Source: Paenibacillus sp. FSL K6-3182 | Lineage (GTDB): Bacteria; Bacillota; Bacilli; Paenibacillales; Paenibacillaceae | Direction of reading: 5' to 3' | Length of the DNA: 64,000 bases | Assembly: GCF_037976325.1 (NCBI RefSeq) | Contig: NZ_CP150265.1 | Span: forward strand, 5,779,001 to 5,843,000 | Part shown: in pieces, positions 1-9,958 of the stretch | How the letters are laid out: each line of letters begins with the position of its first letter | Position numbering within the stretch: position 1 is the first letter of the stretch | The notes under the pieces: generated by a model | The model's database searches: none | Seen by the model: only the letters and a program-made list of their open reading frames with translations | Told to the model about the DNA's origin: nothing | Made by a program: the position numbers and the translations under genes

Positions 1-29
1 TAAATCTTATTGCTTGCTAAAGTTCGAAT

Positions 30-1379
30 CTACTTGCGGTCGATGCCGTCAGAAACCTTCTGGATATCTTTAAGCGAGGTTTCAATGCTTTTACCTGCTG
101 CAACATCCTGCATCGCTACACCAATCGCATTCGTAAGCTCAGGGTAATCAAGCAGACGTTTGCCTACTGCATTTTCGATTGCATCTTTCACCGTTTTGAT
201 CGCTTCACGCTCGGATTCGAATTTAAATTGATCAAGCGATTGAATTTCAACGCCAATCTTAGCTGGTGATCCTTGAATGAAATCAGCCATAATTTGTTGG
301 CCTTCGCCTTGTGTCATAAACTCAAGCAGCTTCCAAGCCGCTTCCTTGTTTTTGGAGTTCTTGTTGATTGAAAGTGCTGTATCTACGCTGGCAACCGCTT
401 TGGATTCGTTTGGTCCGATTTGCGGAAGCAAGAAAATGCCCGTTTCATCGTTTTCAATCGCTGTTCCGTCTTTCTCTCCGCCTGGAAGGCTGAAGCCTGC
501 ATGCCAAGAACCAGTCAAGAACATCGCTGCTTTACCAGAATAGAAGTATTGGTCACGAGCATCTGGGTAAGTAGACAAGCCCAAAGCTCCGTCTTGCATT
601 ACTTTATCAGTGAATAGCTTGCTCCATGCTGTCATTGTGTCGACGAAAGCTTGATCGGTCCAAGCTACTTTGCCTTGCTCTGCTTCATAGATTTTGCCTG
701 GCGCGTATTGATTGCTAAGCGCTACGAACATATCAACGTCATGCCAAATGTCCTTCGCTCCGAAAGCTACAGGCACGATGCCGTTGCCTTTCTCACGAAT
801 AGTCGCATTTACAGACAACCACTCTTCATACGTTGCCGGCACTTTTGTAATGCCCAATTTATCAAAAATCGTTTTGTTATAAAGAACAAATTCTTGGCCA
901 GTCAAGTTAAGCGGCAGTGCAACCATTGTGCCGTCTTTTGCTCTTACTTGATCGATAGAAGCTTTAACGAACTTGTCCTGCCAGCCAGTACCCCAGTTCG
1001 TATCCGCAAGCGCTTCGATAGGCTCTAGCGTGTTGGCATATTGGTTCAGCATGCCTCCAACTTGCATACCAAGAAGATCCGGACCTTCGTTGGCAGCCAT
1101 CGCTACTTGAAGCTTCTTCTGAAAGTCTGTTTGCTCGCCGCGCCAGTAATCTACTTTAATGTTCGGGTTAGCTGCTTCAAATGCCGCAATCGCTTTCTCC
1201 GCTTGTACATCCGTAGGAACCCAAGACCAGAAAGTAACCGTTTGCTGTTCCGTAGAAGTTGATCCACTATTCTTGCCGTTGTTTGTGTCTGTGTTTTTGC
1301 TGCCGCAAGCAGCAGCCGTCAATGTTAAACAAATGGATAATGCCAATACAAGCGCAAATCTAAAAGATAATTTTTTCAT
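30..1379 (-). CDS. ABC sugar-type solute-binding lipoprotein (family 1)
   Basis: A 449-residue secreted lipoprotein of the family 1 extracellular solute-binding proteins, which capture sugars or oligosaccharides for ABC importers. The N-terminus has a KK pair, a hydrophobic stretch and a lipobox ending in AAAC at about residue 25, so it should be lipid-anchored outside the membrane. The ATG at 1379 is chosen over an upstream start because GGGGAGA lies just before it and because the signal peptide starts there. It sits directly downstream of a YesMN-like two-component pair on the same strand, an arrangement typical of carbohydrate uptake loci. Its permeases are not seen and may lie to the left of the window. 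The substrate cannot be read from sequence. Confidence 0.9.
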   Translation of the reverse strand: MKKLSFRFALVLALSICLTLTAAACGSKNTDTNNGKNSGSTSTEQQTVTFWSWVPTDVQAEKAIAAFEAANPNIKVDYWRGEQTDFQKKLQVAMAANEGPDLLGMQVGGMLNQYANTLEPIEALADTNWGTGWQDKFVKASIDQVRAKDGTMVALPLNLTGQEFVLYNKTIFDKLGITKVPATYEEWLSVNATIREKGNGIVPVAFGAKDIWHDVDMFVALSNQYAPGKIYEAEQGKVAWTDQAFVDTMTAWSKLFTDKVMQDGALGLSTYPDARDQYFYSGKAAMFLTGSWHAGFSLPGGEKDGTAIENDETGIFLLPQIGPNESKAVASVDTALSINKNSKNKEAAWKLLEFMTQGEGQQIMADFIQGSPAKIGVEIQSLDQFKFESEREAIKTVKDAIENAVGKRLLDYPELTNAIGVAMQDVAAGKSIETSLKDIQKVSDGIDRK

Positions 1380-1504
1380 TGTTCCATCTCCCCTTAGATG
1401 TATGTTTGTCATCTTGCCTCTTCATCATAGAAAAGAAGAGCCCACACGTGGACTCCATTATTTTTACATTTACTCTATCTTTTTTACTTTTCACTCAAAT
1501 AATC

Positions 1505-3135
1505 TTATTTTTGTTGTTTTTCATATTCGATTGGCGTGTTTCCAGTAGTTTTTTTGAATACCGTAAAGAAATAATTGTAATTGTTAAAGCCAACCTGCTT
1601 TACAACATCCTTTAAATCAACATCGCCTGACCTGATCAGCAGCTTAGCTTGTTCCACTCGCACATGGTTGACATAATCAGAGAAGCCTTGACCGCATTCC
1701 TCCTTGAACATCCGGCTCAAATAAGAGGAATTGACTCCAATGACATCTGCGGCCTCCTGCAAAGTGATTGGCTCTGAGAATTTTTTCCGAACCCACTCCA
1801 TAGTGCGGCGGGTATTTTCAGAATAAAGATTGTCATGCACATACGGACGAAGCGCCTCGACAGCTTCTTATACACCCCAACAATCCATTCCTTCAGATCG
1901 GAGAGCGTATCAAATTTACCAATCGCCAGGTAAGGATTCTGGTCGCCTTCGAACAAATCCTGATCTGCAATGCCAGCTTCCTTCGCCTTGCGATTAACAA
2001 GATGAATGAGTTCTACCGCAACCATTTGAGCCGTTTTATGCGGTGCACGCGCTTCATTCATTCTAGTAAACAGCTCTTCGATTTTGATGACCAGATCCTT
2101 TTCATTGGATGCTGCGAGAAGCGACAGCAATGTTCGCTCCAGCTTCACATCTACGGAGAAGCTTGCTCCAGAGTCAGCCCCTGCCTTTCGCTGTATCCCC
2201 GGCCAAATGACGACATCGCCGCCCTCATAAAACCTCTCCTGCAGCGCTTTGTCCGTCTCATTGAAGTATTCATGCAGCACATTCACCTTGCTGCACATTT
2301 CACTTACGCTGAAGCTTAACATCAGGTTAAGCTGCCGTTTGGCGCTCAATCTGATTCGGGAGAGCGCTTCCGAAATAATCGTGTGCCAAATAAATTTGCT
2401 GTTCGTATCAAATGAAAATAAAATAGCAAACTTCCCATTTTCGATCGGCGTCATATAAGCGTTTCCTGTATCTGCAAGGATATTGTCGGTAATATCCATA
2501 AAAGTGCCCATAATATAGTCAAGCTCTTTGGCGTTAAATTTATCATGAAGCATGCCGCGGCTATCCCACTCTGCAACGACGACGGTGAGCATCCGCAGGT
2601 TCAGAGCTAAATCAAGCTTGTCCATCTGCAAGAGAAGCTCTTCTTCGCTATTGTATGTGTACTGAACAAGACTTCGAATGAACCCCCTGATCAGCGTTGT
2701 TTGATTCTGCTGAATTTGCCGCTGCAAATCCAGCGTCTTCGCCTGCTCCTCCTGCTCTATCGCAAACCGCTCCCGTGCGCTTGCAAGGGCAGCAGCCAAT
2801 GTTTCTGCATCCAGCTCATGCTTCAAAATATAGTCGACAGCGCCCTTTTTCATACTGTTCTTCACATAATGAACATCGCTGTAGCTGCTGATCGCTATCA
2901 CTTGAATATGCGGATAATGCTCCTCCATATAACTGATCAGCTCTAAACCATCCATTCCCGGCATACTCATGTCCGTAATGACGATTTCAGGCTTGCGTTC
3001 ATCCAGAAGCTTGATCGCTGCATAGCCGCCGCTGGCTTCTCCGCATAAATTAAAGCTGCCCGCTTCCCAGTTCATGATGTTTTTCAGCTTGCTCAACATA
3101 GGCAGATCGTCATCGACCAGCAAAACATTAATCAT
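1505..3135 (-). pseudogene. YesN-like AraC-type response regulator, frameshifted
   Basis: A receiver domain (acidic pair near residues 8-9, phospho-Asp in the ITDMSMPG motif at about 55) is followed by a long middle region and an AraC-type helix-turn-helix pair. The reading frame breaks near 1864-1869: after the residues VYKK the frame runs into unrelated sequence, while the expected continuation AVEALRPYVHD and the whole HTH domain (to 1505) continue in another frame. Adding one A on the coding strand (AAGAAGCT to AAGAAAGCT) restores a protein of about 543 residues, the usual length for this family. As written, the longest product ends at 1717 without its DNA-binding domain. This is either a real frameshift mutation or a base missed in an A-run. 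It overlaps the kinase gene by 8 bases. Confidence 0.85.
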
Positions 3136-4909
3136 GCTTGTTGTCTCCCTTCACTTCAATCGGAATACGCACAGTTACCGTCGTGAATAAACCGGGCACG
3201 CTCTCGATTTGCAGGCCATAGCCTATTCCATAATGGAGCTTCATTCTCTGCTGTACATTTACAAGCCCAATACCGCTAAATCTAGACCGATTTTTTTCAG
3301 TGACTTTATTAAAAATAGTTTCCAATCGCTCTTGCTCGATGCCTACTCCATTGTCTGACACCTGTATTACGATATGTCCATCATCCTCATATCCTTTAAC
3401 CGTGAGCTGTCCTCTTCCCTTAAGCGGCTCTAAGCCATGAATGAGGGCATTCTCAACAATAGGCTGCAGCAAAAACTTCAACATACGCACCTGCAAAATC
3501 TCTTCCTCGATGTCGAATACAGCGACAAACTTATCGTAATAACGAAACTGCTGAATATTCAAATAATGCTCCAAATATTGCTGTTCCTCTTGAACGGTAA
3601 CATACTCTCCGCCTTTGCCCATGCTGCTATGTAGGAGTGTAACGAGAGAGGTAACTAGCTGCTTAATATTGTCGGCTTTCTGTACATCTGCCAGCCATTT
3701 GATTTGATTTAGTGTATTGAATAAAAAATGAGGATTGATCTGCGCCTGAAGCGCTTTAAACTCAAGAATCCGTTTCTGCTCCTCCGTTTGCTTCACATCA
3801 TCAAGCAGCAGCCGCAAGTTGGTAACCATCGCGTTAAAGCCATGGCTCAGCTCCTCCACTTCATCGCCTGATGATATTGCAATAGGATCAGATAAATTGC
3901 CCTCGCTGACCTTCTTCATGGCCTGCCTTAAACGGCCGATATTAATCGTAATTTGATTGGACAAAATCGTAGCAACAAAAAGGGCAACAATGAGGGTCAC
4001 CATAGGAATAATCATAATCGTATTGGCTGCTTTTCTGCTCTCTGCGAGCAGCTCACCCTGCGGAATTAGCCCCACTGTCGTCCAATTTGTAAAATCGGAA
4101 GTATGATAAATAACAAGATGCTTCTCTCCGTTTATGTTCATGCTTAGCTTGCCCGAGCTGCCCTTCAGCTCAGGGAGCACATCTGCATAAGCTGTATCTG
4201 AAATCGGCTGATTAATATCCTTGTTGCGCGGCGAGTAGACAAAATTCCCTTTTTCATCAATCAGAAACAGCTGACTTTTATTAGGCAGAGGGGTATTGAA
4301 AATACGCTCAACAACCTCATAACTAAAATCAACCATGACGTAACCTGCCGCCTCCGAGCCGTCCATGATTGCCCTCGCAATAGAAACGACGTTTTGGTTC
4401 ACATAGGAAGACACATAATTAAGTTTTTTATTGGAATGAGTCGTAATAAATATTTTATTCCCTCTTTGCTCGAGCAGCTGCTCGAACCAGCTCGACTCCA
4501 TAAATTCATTGGTTGGAACCGTGGCCCCCTGCGAGTAGCTGCGGCCTCCCAAACTCGCTACTTGTATGCTCGATATGTAATATTTGTAGCCATATAAACT
4601 AGAAATGAAGTTATCAAGCTTACGATCCTTCTCGAGTCGATTAATTAAACTTTCAGAGGGATCAGGCAAAAGCACATCAATCACGTTGGGCCGGTTAAGA
4701 GAAATAATCGTACTAATATAATCGATGTCCTTGAGAGTAAGCTCGAAGCTTTTATTTGCATCCAAAATGGTACGGGACATAAAGCTCTCAGCCGAATCGC
4801 GCTGGCTATCATAATATTTGTTGTACCACAACACGCTAACTATCGTCAGCGAAACAATGATTACTACAGAGAAGCTTGTGAATATCTTGGTGCGAATGCC
4901 GATTCTCAT
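3128..4909 (-). CDS. YesM-like sensor histidine kinase
   Basis: A 593-residue membrane kinase of the LytS/YesM type. Order: N-terminal membrane helix (about 8-28), large extracellular sensor region of Cache type, second helix (about 291-313), HAMP, a His_kinase box with NPHFLFNTL (phospho-acceptor His), and an HATPase domain with N box VENALIHGL and G boxes DNGVGI and GIGLVN. It should autophosphorylate and pass phosphate to the YesN-like regulator, whose start overlaps its stop. A GGAGA precedes the ATG. Relatives usually control adjacent carbohydrate transporter genes, which fits the solute-binding protein at 30-1379. The ligand is unknown. Confidence 0.92.
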   Translation of the reverse strand: MRIGIRTKIFTSFSVVIIVSLTIVSVLWYNKYYDSQRDSAESFMSRTILDANKSFELTLKDIDYISTIISLNRPNVIDVLLPDPSESLINRLEKDRKLDNFISSLYGYKYYISSIQVASLGGRSYSQGATVPTNEFMESSWFEQLLEQRGNKIFITTHSNKKLNYVSSYVNQNVVSIARAIMDGSEAAGYVMVDFSYEVVERIFNTPLPNKSQLFLIDEKGNFVYSPRNKDINQPISDTAYADVLPELKGSSGKLSMNINGEKHLVIYHTSDFTNWTTVGLIPQGELLAESRKAANTIMIIPMVTLIVALFVATILSNQITINIGRLRQAMKKVSEGNLSDPIAISSGDEVEELSHGFNAMVTNLRLLLDDVKQTEEQKRILEFKALQAQINPHFLFNTLNQIKWLADVQKADNIKQLVTSLVTLLHSSMGKGGEYVTVQEEQQYLEHYLNIQQFRYYDKFVAVFDIEEEILQVRMLKFLLQPIVENALIHGLEPLKGRGQLTVKGYEDDGHIVIQVSDNGVGIEQERLETIFNKVTEKNRSRFSGIGLVNVQQRMKLHYGIGYGLQIESVPGLFTTVTVRIPIEVKGDNKHD

Positions 4910-4987
4910 TCCAAATCTCCAATTCTATACATTTAGGCTTTTGGACTATATGATACTCCTCAACCTCGGACAGGACAAGCATGCTTT

Positions 4988-5028
4988 AAAAAAAGGAAAA
5001 GCTGATCGCATCGTTGCGACCAGCTTTT
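4988..5028 (-). terminator. Intrinsic terminator after the flavodoxin-fold oxidoreductase
   Basis: Read on the minus strand, AAGCTG(G)TCGCA pairs with TGCGA(T)CAGCTT and is followed by TTCCTTTTTTT. It lies 10 bases past the stop of the gene at 5038-5625. Confidence 0.85.
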
Positions 5029-5037
5029 CTTGGCTTT

Positions 5038-5625
5038 CTATTCGAACAAGCTGACTGCCTTGCCCCGCACTTCTTCGAGCATCTTCTTTCGGGCTGCATC
5101 ATCAATTTGCGGCACGCTGCCAAAAAATATATGGCCAACTGACTTGATGCCGCAAAATTCATAAATACCCGTATCCGAAGTTTTTTTCAGCCCATCGTAC
5201 ATGCCAGTCCGGCTGTAAATCTCCGAAGGCGTTCCATGTGTATTAATAATAAGCCCCTTCTTGCCCGCAAGCAGCTTGCTGATCGTTCCATCCTCACCAT
5301 ACGCATAAGCGAAACCATACGAGAATACTCGATCAATGTATCCTTTAATAAGTGCGGGCAGCCCCGTCCACCAAATAGGATATACCATCGTAAAAGCATC
5401 CGCCCATTTCACATGCTCTTGCTCCGTTTTAATATCCAAAGGTGTGTTGCCTTCGTGCAGCGCCTCAAAATCGCTGGCTTTGAGCACAGGGTCAAATCGC
5501 ATCGCGTACAAATCTCGGACGACGACCTCATGGCCTTGCTCCTTTAATGATTCAATAAAAGCATCCACAATGGCGTTATTAAAGCTGTCTGGATTAGGAT
5601 GACAATAGACGATTAAGTGCTTCAT
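5038..5625 (-). CDS. NAD(P)H-dependent flavodoxin-fold oxidoreductase
   Basis: A 195-residue cytoplasmic protein of the flavodoxin_2 family (MdaB/YwrO/KefF-like NAD(P)H quinone reductases), which use FMN or FAD to reduce quinones and related electrophiles by two electrons. Visible features are the N-terminal strand and loop KHLIVYCHPNPDSFN, the family core segment YPIWWTGLPALIKGYIDRVFSYGFAY, and a closing NTHGTPSEIY segment. The start at 5625 follows GGAGGT by 11 bases; an upstream start would add 11 residues before the conserved strand. It is a single gene with its own terminator. The natural substrate is not predictable. Confidence 0.88.
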   Translation of the reverse strand: MKHLIVYCHPNPDSFNNAIVDAFIESLKEQGHEVVVRDLYAMRFDPVLKASDFEALHEGNTPLDIKTEQEHVKWADAFTMVYPIWWTGLPALIKGYIDRVFSYGFAYAYGEDGTISKLLAGKKGLIINTHGTPSEIYSRTGMYDGLKKTSDTGIYEFCGIKSVGHIFFGSVPQIDDAARKKMLEEVRGKAVSLFE

Positions 5626-5835
5626 AAAAAGGCTGCACCTCCGTAAGTATATAGACATCAGTCCGCATTAGTGTTGCCTAATCATCTTGCAATATGTAAT
5701 GCCTAAATGCTCTCTTTTCAAATGAAAGCTTGCTTTGGTTTGTTTGCCCGCTTCTAGGCATTCGCACAGTCCAATCGCAAGGGATTGGCATAGGTATAGA
5801 CAGAAACCATGTATTTTAGGCTTGGAGGAATAGTT

Positions 5836-6600
5836 ATGCACTCGTCTTTCCATACACATAGGTACCAGCCAGATCGGTTAGCAACAGACGAATATTTGCT
5901 CGACATGAAACAAGGAGATGTAACTGGTGACGGTATACCTGATCAGATTTATTTAATTGGTCATAAACCGGATGGACCATCCGGTATATTCGCAGATCAT
6001 ATTACGCTAGTCATTCAAGATGGGTATTCACAGCAGCGAACAGTCGTTCCTTTACAAAATAATGCCGGTTATAACGCTGTCCTGCTGCTGGGCGACTTTG
6101 ATAAAAATCAAATACCTGACATTTTGATCAGTATCGATTCCGGAGGAAGCGGCGGTTACGGCATTTTCTACATTTACTCCTTCGCTCACCATGCGCTTCA
6201 CAAGCTGTTTGATTCAGACAGCTACAATCAACAATACAAATTTCGAGTCCAGTATGAAGATATGTACAAAGTATCGGTATCAAGTGCTCAGCTTGATTTG
6301 CTGTTTATAATTGATATAAGCAGCAAAGGGGCCGCTTATTTAGCCACTTATTACAACGAAAACGGAACGCTGAAGCAACCTCTGCAAGGTGAAGTGCTGG
6401 CTATCGCAGCATTAAACCCAATTATTACAGCCGAAAACCGTGCATCCTTTGATCTGCAGGCTCTTCAGCGCATCATTGGACCTACAAACGCTGATACGCT
6501 CGGTTATGTAGAGAATCTGCTGACATGGAATGGAAACAGGTTTGATTCCTCTAGATTAAACGTCGCTATAATCGGTAGTCCGCTCCAATCACATTTTTAA
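5836..6600 (+). CDS. FG-GAP/VCBS-like repeat protein
   Basis: A 254-residue protein with no obvious signal peptide. It has two or more calcium-loop-like segments of FG-GAP/VCBS type: GDVTGDGIPDQIYL near residue 30 and GDFDKNQIPDILIS near 90, each an Asp-rich loop followed by a beta strand, as in beta-propeller surface proteins. The ATG at 5836 has GGAGG 7 bases upstream; nine further residues in frame lack this support. It lies 100 bases upstream of a collagen-like gene on the same strand. No enzyme motif is visible. A spore-surface or envelope role is only a guess from the neighbour. Confidence 0.75.
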   Translation: MHSSFHTHRYQPDRLATDEYLLDMKQGDVTGDGIPDQIYLIGHKPDGPSGIFADHITLVIQDGYSQQRTVVPLQNNAGYNAVLLLGDFDKNQIPDILISIDSGGSGGYGIFYIYSFAHHALHKLFDSDSYNQQYKFRVQYEDMYKVSVSSAQLDLLFIIDISSKGAAYLATYYNENGTLKQPLQGEVLAIAALNPIITAENRASFDLQALQRIIGPTNADTLGYVENLLTWNGNRFDSSRLNVAIIGSPLQSHF

Positions 6601-6700
6601 CTTTTTTCAGATTGAATCGCTGACAATGATCGTTCGCCCAATCGTTGCTAGGTATTTCTGCATAACATGCATTAGCCCAATTGATAAGGAGTGATTTTGC

Positions 6701-7084
6701 ATGGCATTTATGCCTCCAATAGGCCCTCAGGGGCCAATGGGACCGATGGGGCCTTTCGGACCATTTGGACCGCAAGGTCCGCAAGGTCCACAAGGACCGA
6801 TGGGACCAGGACAACAAGGTCAACCAGGTATGTCGGGTCCGACCGCTCCGCCTCCACAATTCACGCCGCCGCAGCCAGCTGTTTCGTCATTTGCAATTGA
6901 TCCAGGAGCTATTTCCGGCTGTTTGTTCCGCAACACTTACGTATGGATGGAGAATGGTCATGGTTTCTGGTTTTTCCCTGTATTTGTTGGACGTACATCT
7001 GTCTCCGGTTTCCGTTGGTTCGGAAGATCATGGGGTTACACCGGTATAGATTTACGGAGAATCAGCTCTTTCACTTGCTTCTAA
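6701..7084 (+). CDS. Short collagen-like Gly-X-Y protein
   Basis: A 127-residue protein. Residues 8 to about 48 form around a dozen Gly-Pro-X triplets (GPQ, GPM, GPF and so on) with one break at GPGQQGQPG, followed by a Pro-rich linker ([11 protein letters not shown]) and a roughly 60-residue C-terminal domain rich in aromatic residues and containing two Cys ([29 protein letters not shown]). Collagen-like proteins with a C-terminal globular domain form trimeric filaments on exosporia of Bacillales (BclA type), but this C-domain is not recognisably BclA. AAGGAG lies 9 bases before the ATG. There is no signal peptide, as in other exosporium proteins. Confidence 0.82.
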   Translation: MAFMPPIGPQGPMGPMGPFGPFGPQGPQGPQGPMGPGQQGQPGMSGPTAPPPQFTPPQPAVSSFAIDPGAISGCLFRNTYVWMENGHGFWFFPVFVGRTSVSGFRWFGRSWGYTGIDLRRISSFTCF

Positions 7085-7100
7085 ATGTTCATATGAACAT

Positions 7101-7147
7101 AAAAAAAACGACTTCTCCTCATTTTCTGAGGAAAAAGCCGTTTTTTT
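7101..7147. terminator. Bidirectional terminator between convergent genes
   Basis: An A-rich arm, a stem around TCCTCA-TTTTC-TGAGGA extended by AAAACG/CGTTTT, and a T-run. It can serve the collagen-like gene on the plus strand and the permease gene on the minus strand. Confidence 0.8.
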
Positions 7148-7154
7148 AATTTTA

Positions 7155-9098
7155 TTATGCGTTTGCCCCGCGAAGCATGCTCTTCATGTAGCTGCTGCAT
7201 GCGGTTATGAAGTACAACGTCTGCATCACGATATAAATGCCTATAACGACGAAAGAGTAAATCCAGTTAGATGATTCCATAATGTTGTCGAGTGCTTTCA
7301 TCGCGAACAAGGCGTGACAAATGCCAACAATGACGGGAACAAAGAAGACGATGCCGACCTGCGTTACAACAATTTTGCGAATCTCGCCCTTCGTCATGCC
7401 GATGCGGACTAAAGCTTTAAACTGGGCTTGGTCTTCTTGCAGCTCGGTGAATAGCTTGAAATAAATCATGCTTCCCGATGCAATGAAGAATAGCAAACTA
7501 ATGAACATACCGATGAATAAAGTCAAAGAAACCGTTTGATTCATTTCTTGCAGCGTTTTTACACGGCTAAAATCGGTTTGGGATTGAAATTGTTCTGGCA
7601 CAAGCTTACTAAGCCTCTCAACCGTAGCTGCTGTTTTCTCCCAATTGCTTAATTCATAGCCATACATCACATAAAGCTCATCTTCTGGCACACTCGATAG
7701 CAGCTTCATGTAAGAAAAATCGTCCATAACGAAAGTAAAATAGTTGCTTTCGAGATAATTCATAACATGAGCTTCTACCGAGCCGCTAATGTCGAATGCC
7801 GCTTCCTTGCCATTAATGCTGCCTTTTACAATACCTGCTTGTTCTCTTTCTTTTGATAAAAAGGACTTTATAAGCGTTAGCTTGCCATTCTCAGGCTGAA
7901 TGCTCGGCTGACCCGTCAATGCTGCAAGCTTGTTATAGTCTGTAGCTGAAATTACCAAAGCATCATAATCATAATCACGGGCCTCTTCATCTCCCCATTT
8001 AACCGAAAAGCGATTCAACAGTACGCCAGCTGCCTTTGCTTCACGCACAATTTTGTAGCCGTCCTCTTTGACTACTTGTCTAAGCTTACCTGGGTCAATA
8101 ACCTCATGTGTATTCAAGCCTTTTTCACTATAAGCTAATGAGAAAGGAGAGTATTCTATCATATTTTTTTTGGCACCGATGTTCATCACATATACCGTCC
8201 CAAGGGCAGTCATAACGATCGCGCTAAGAATAGATACAATAAATAAAATACGCGCATTATCCTTAATCTTATAGCCAAGCTGTGCGAACACGATCATATT
8301 GGTCCGTTTATAATAGATCGATGATCTTTTTTGAATATAGCGGAGCAGCAAAATGCTCAGCTGAGTAAAGAGAAAGTACGTCCCGATAACGACAGTAATT
8401 AGTATTGGCAAGGCTAAAAGCATGAAATTCCCGTCGTTCATAACCAAAGCCATGCTATATGCAGCCGATAAGCAAACGACAGAAATAGCAACCAGCCAAG
8501 GCGAGAATACGAGCTGTCCTTTTGGCTTGCGAGCCGCTTTCAGCAAATCAATAATTTCGGTTCGTCCAATGCGAAGTGCTGTCCAAATGGAGATCAGCAT
8601 GAACAGAACAAAAAATCCGCCTGCCGTTAAGCCAATGGCTTTGATTGGAGCCGCAAAAGATATCGCTTCCTGCAAATTAAGAAGCACCGTTAGAGCCATA
8701 AAAAATAGCTTGCTGAACAGCATGCCAAGACCGATGCCTACAGCAATGGCCAGCGCAGCGATGGCTGCATTCTCGTAAATAACAAGCTTTCGAAGCTGAA
8801 CTTTTGTCATCCCGAATAAAGAGAACAAACCAAATTCCTGCTGCCTCGTTTTGAGAAATGCTGAATTAGAATAGAGCACAAACAAAAACGAGAATATGAC
8901 GATAATATATTCACAAAACACCATGCCTGTACGAATTTTTGATGCCGCCATAATGTGGCCGCTCGTTACTTCTGGATGGTATAGAAACGCTGCATAAATA
9001 TAAAAGATCATAACGGAAAAGACACTGCTCAGGAAAAATGCGCTGTACGATCGCCAGTTGCCCCGAATGTTACTAAGCGCGAGCGAACGGAACGTCAT
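7155..9098 (-). CDS. BceB-type ABC transporter permease (FtsX domains)
   Basis: A 647-residue membrane protein with about ten helices, FtsX-like domains and a large extracellular region between helices VII and VIII (about residues 310-520), the hallmark of BceB permeases that recognise peptide antibiotics acting on lipid II cycle intermediates. The ATG at 9098 has GGGAGGT 9 bases upstream and lies inside the end of the ATPase gene (26-base overlap), so translation is probably coupled. With the ATPase, kinase and regulator upstream it completes a BceRSAB-type module. Which peptide it handles cannot be told. Confidence 0.9.
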   Translation of the reverse strand: MTFRSLALSNIRGNWRSYSAFFLSSVFSVMIFYIYAAFLYHPEVTSGHIMAASKIRTGMVFCEYIIVIFSFLFVLYSNSAFLKTRQQEFGLFSLFGMTKVQLRKLVIYENAAIAALAIAVGIGLGMLFSKLFFMALTVLLNLQEAISFAAPIKAIGLTAGGFFVLFMLISIWTALRIGRTEIIDLLKAARKPKGQLVFSPWLVAISVVCLSAAYSMALVMNDGNFMLLALPILITVVIGTYFLFTQLSILLLRYIQKRSSIYYKRTNMIVFAQLGYKIKDNARILFIVSILSAIVMTALGTVYVMNIGAKKNMIEYSPFSLAYSEKGLNTHEVIDPGKLRQVVKEDGYKIVREAKAAGVLLNRFSVKWGDEEARDYDYDALVISATDYNKLAALTGQPSIQPENGKLTLIKSFLSKEREQAGIVKGSINGKEAAFDISGSVEAHVMNYLESNYFTFVMDDFSYMKLLSSVPEDELYVMYGYELSNWEKTAATVERLSKLVPEQFQSQTDFSRVKTLQEMNQTVSLTLFIGMFISLLFFIASGSMIYFKLFTELQEDQAQFKALVRIGMTKGEIRKIVVTQVGIVFFVPVIVGICHALFAMKALDNIMESSNWIYSFVVIGIYIVMQTLYFITACSSYMKSMLRGANA

Positions 9099-9849
9099 CG
9101 AAATTACCTCCCAGCACGCTGAGCGCATCTAGTATTTGTTGGAAAAACGCTTGCCTGTTCGAGCCGCGGCGAATTTCCGAGAAAAACTTGCCGTCCTTGA
9201 TGAATACGATGCGCTGGCAGTAGCTCGCAGAGAATGGATCATGCGTTACCATCAATACGGTCGCCTTAAAACGCTCATTCATGTCCTTCAGGGAATCCAT
9301 AACATCCTTAGCTGATTTGGAATCGAGATTGCCCGTCAACTCATCTGCAAGCACGAGCGAAGGCTGATGAATAATAGCACGGGCGATTGCTGCGCGCTGC
9401 TTCTGGCCGCCAGACACCTCATACGTCCGCTTATTCAAGATTTGTTTGATTTGCAGCAATTCAGCGAGCGAATCCAGTTTTTGTTCAATTAGCTTCGGTG
9501 CCATGCCCTCCATTACGAGCGGCAAAATGATGTTTTCTTTGATCGATAATGTGTCTAGCAAGTTAAAATCCTGAAAGACGAAACCGAGCTCGCGGCGGCG
9601 AAATAAGGCCAGCTTCTTATCCGTTAGCTTACTTGGGTTTACGCCGTTGATTTCAATTAAACCAGAGGTTGGTCGATCGATCGTGGACAATAAATTCAGC
9701 AGAGTTGTTTTTCCGCTGCCCGACGGCCCCATTACCCCTACGAATTCTCCCGCTTCCACTTGCAGCTCTATATCCTCAAGCGCTTTGTAAGCGACGTTGC
9801 CTTTACTGCTGTATATTTTGCCAAGCCCTTCTGCTTTTAGTACGCTCAT
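9073..9849 (-). CDS. BceA-type ABC transporter ATPase
   Basis: A 258-residue cytoplasmic ATPase of the MacB/BceA group. Walker A is GPSGSGKTT at about residues 41-49, the signature is VSGGQKQR, Walker B is LVLADELTGNLD, and the H-loop is VTHDP. The C-terminal 20 residues overlap the permease start. It energises the BceB-type permease encoded next, which removes antimicrobial peptides from their cell-envelope targets and drives signalling through the BceS-type kinase. GGGGAGG precedes the ATG. A BceR-like operator lies about 110 bases upstream. Confidence 0.94.
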   Translation of the reverse strand: MSVLKAEGLGKIYSSKGNVAYKALEDIELQVEAGEFVGVMGPSGSGKTTLLNLLSTIDRPTSGLIEINGVNPSKLTDKKLALFRRRELGFVFQDFNLLDTLSIKENIILPLVMEGMAPKLIEQKLDSLAELLQIKQILNKRTYEVSGGQKQRAAIARAIIHQPSLVLADELTGNLDSKSAKDVMDSLKDMNERFKATVLMVTHDPFSASYCQRIVFIKDGKFFSEIRRGSNRQAFFQQILDALSVLGGNFDDVPFARA

Positions 9850-9958
9850 TGCTTTGTTCCTCCCCAGATCTATCTGTAATGTGCTTCATTACCGTTAGTA
9901 TAGACGAGGGGAAGAGGTTAAACCCATCGATTTCCCTTTCATTCACACCCTGCCAACC

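Noticed and set aside
5668..5859. 63-codon minus-strand frame between the flavodoxin-fold gene and the FG-GAP-like gene
   Set aside because: No ribosome site, no family pattern, and it covers the promoter region and start of the FG-GAP-like gene.
6566..6859. 97-codon minus-strand frame rich in Arg, Trp and Thr
   Set aside because: It is the complement of the Gly-Pro repeat DNA of the collagen-like gene and carries no start signal.
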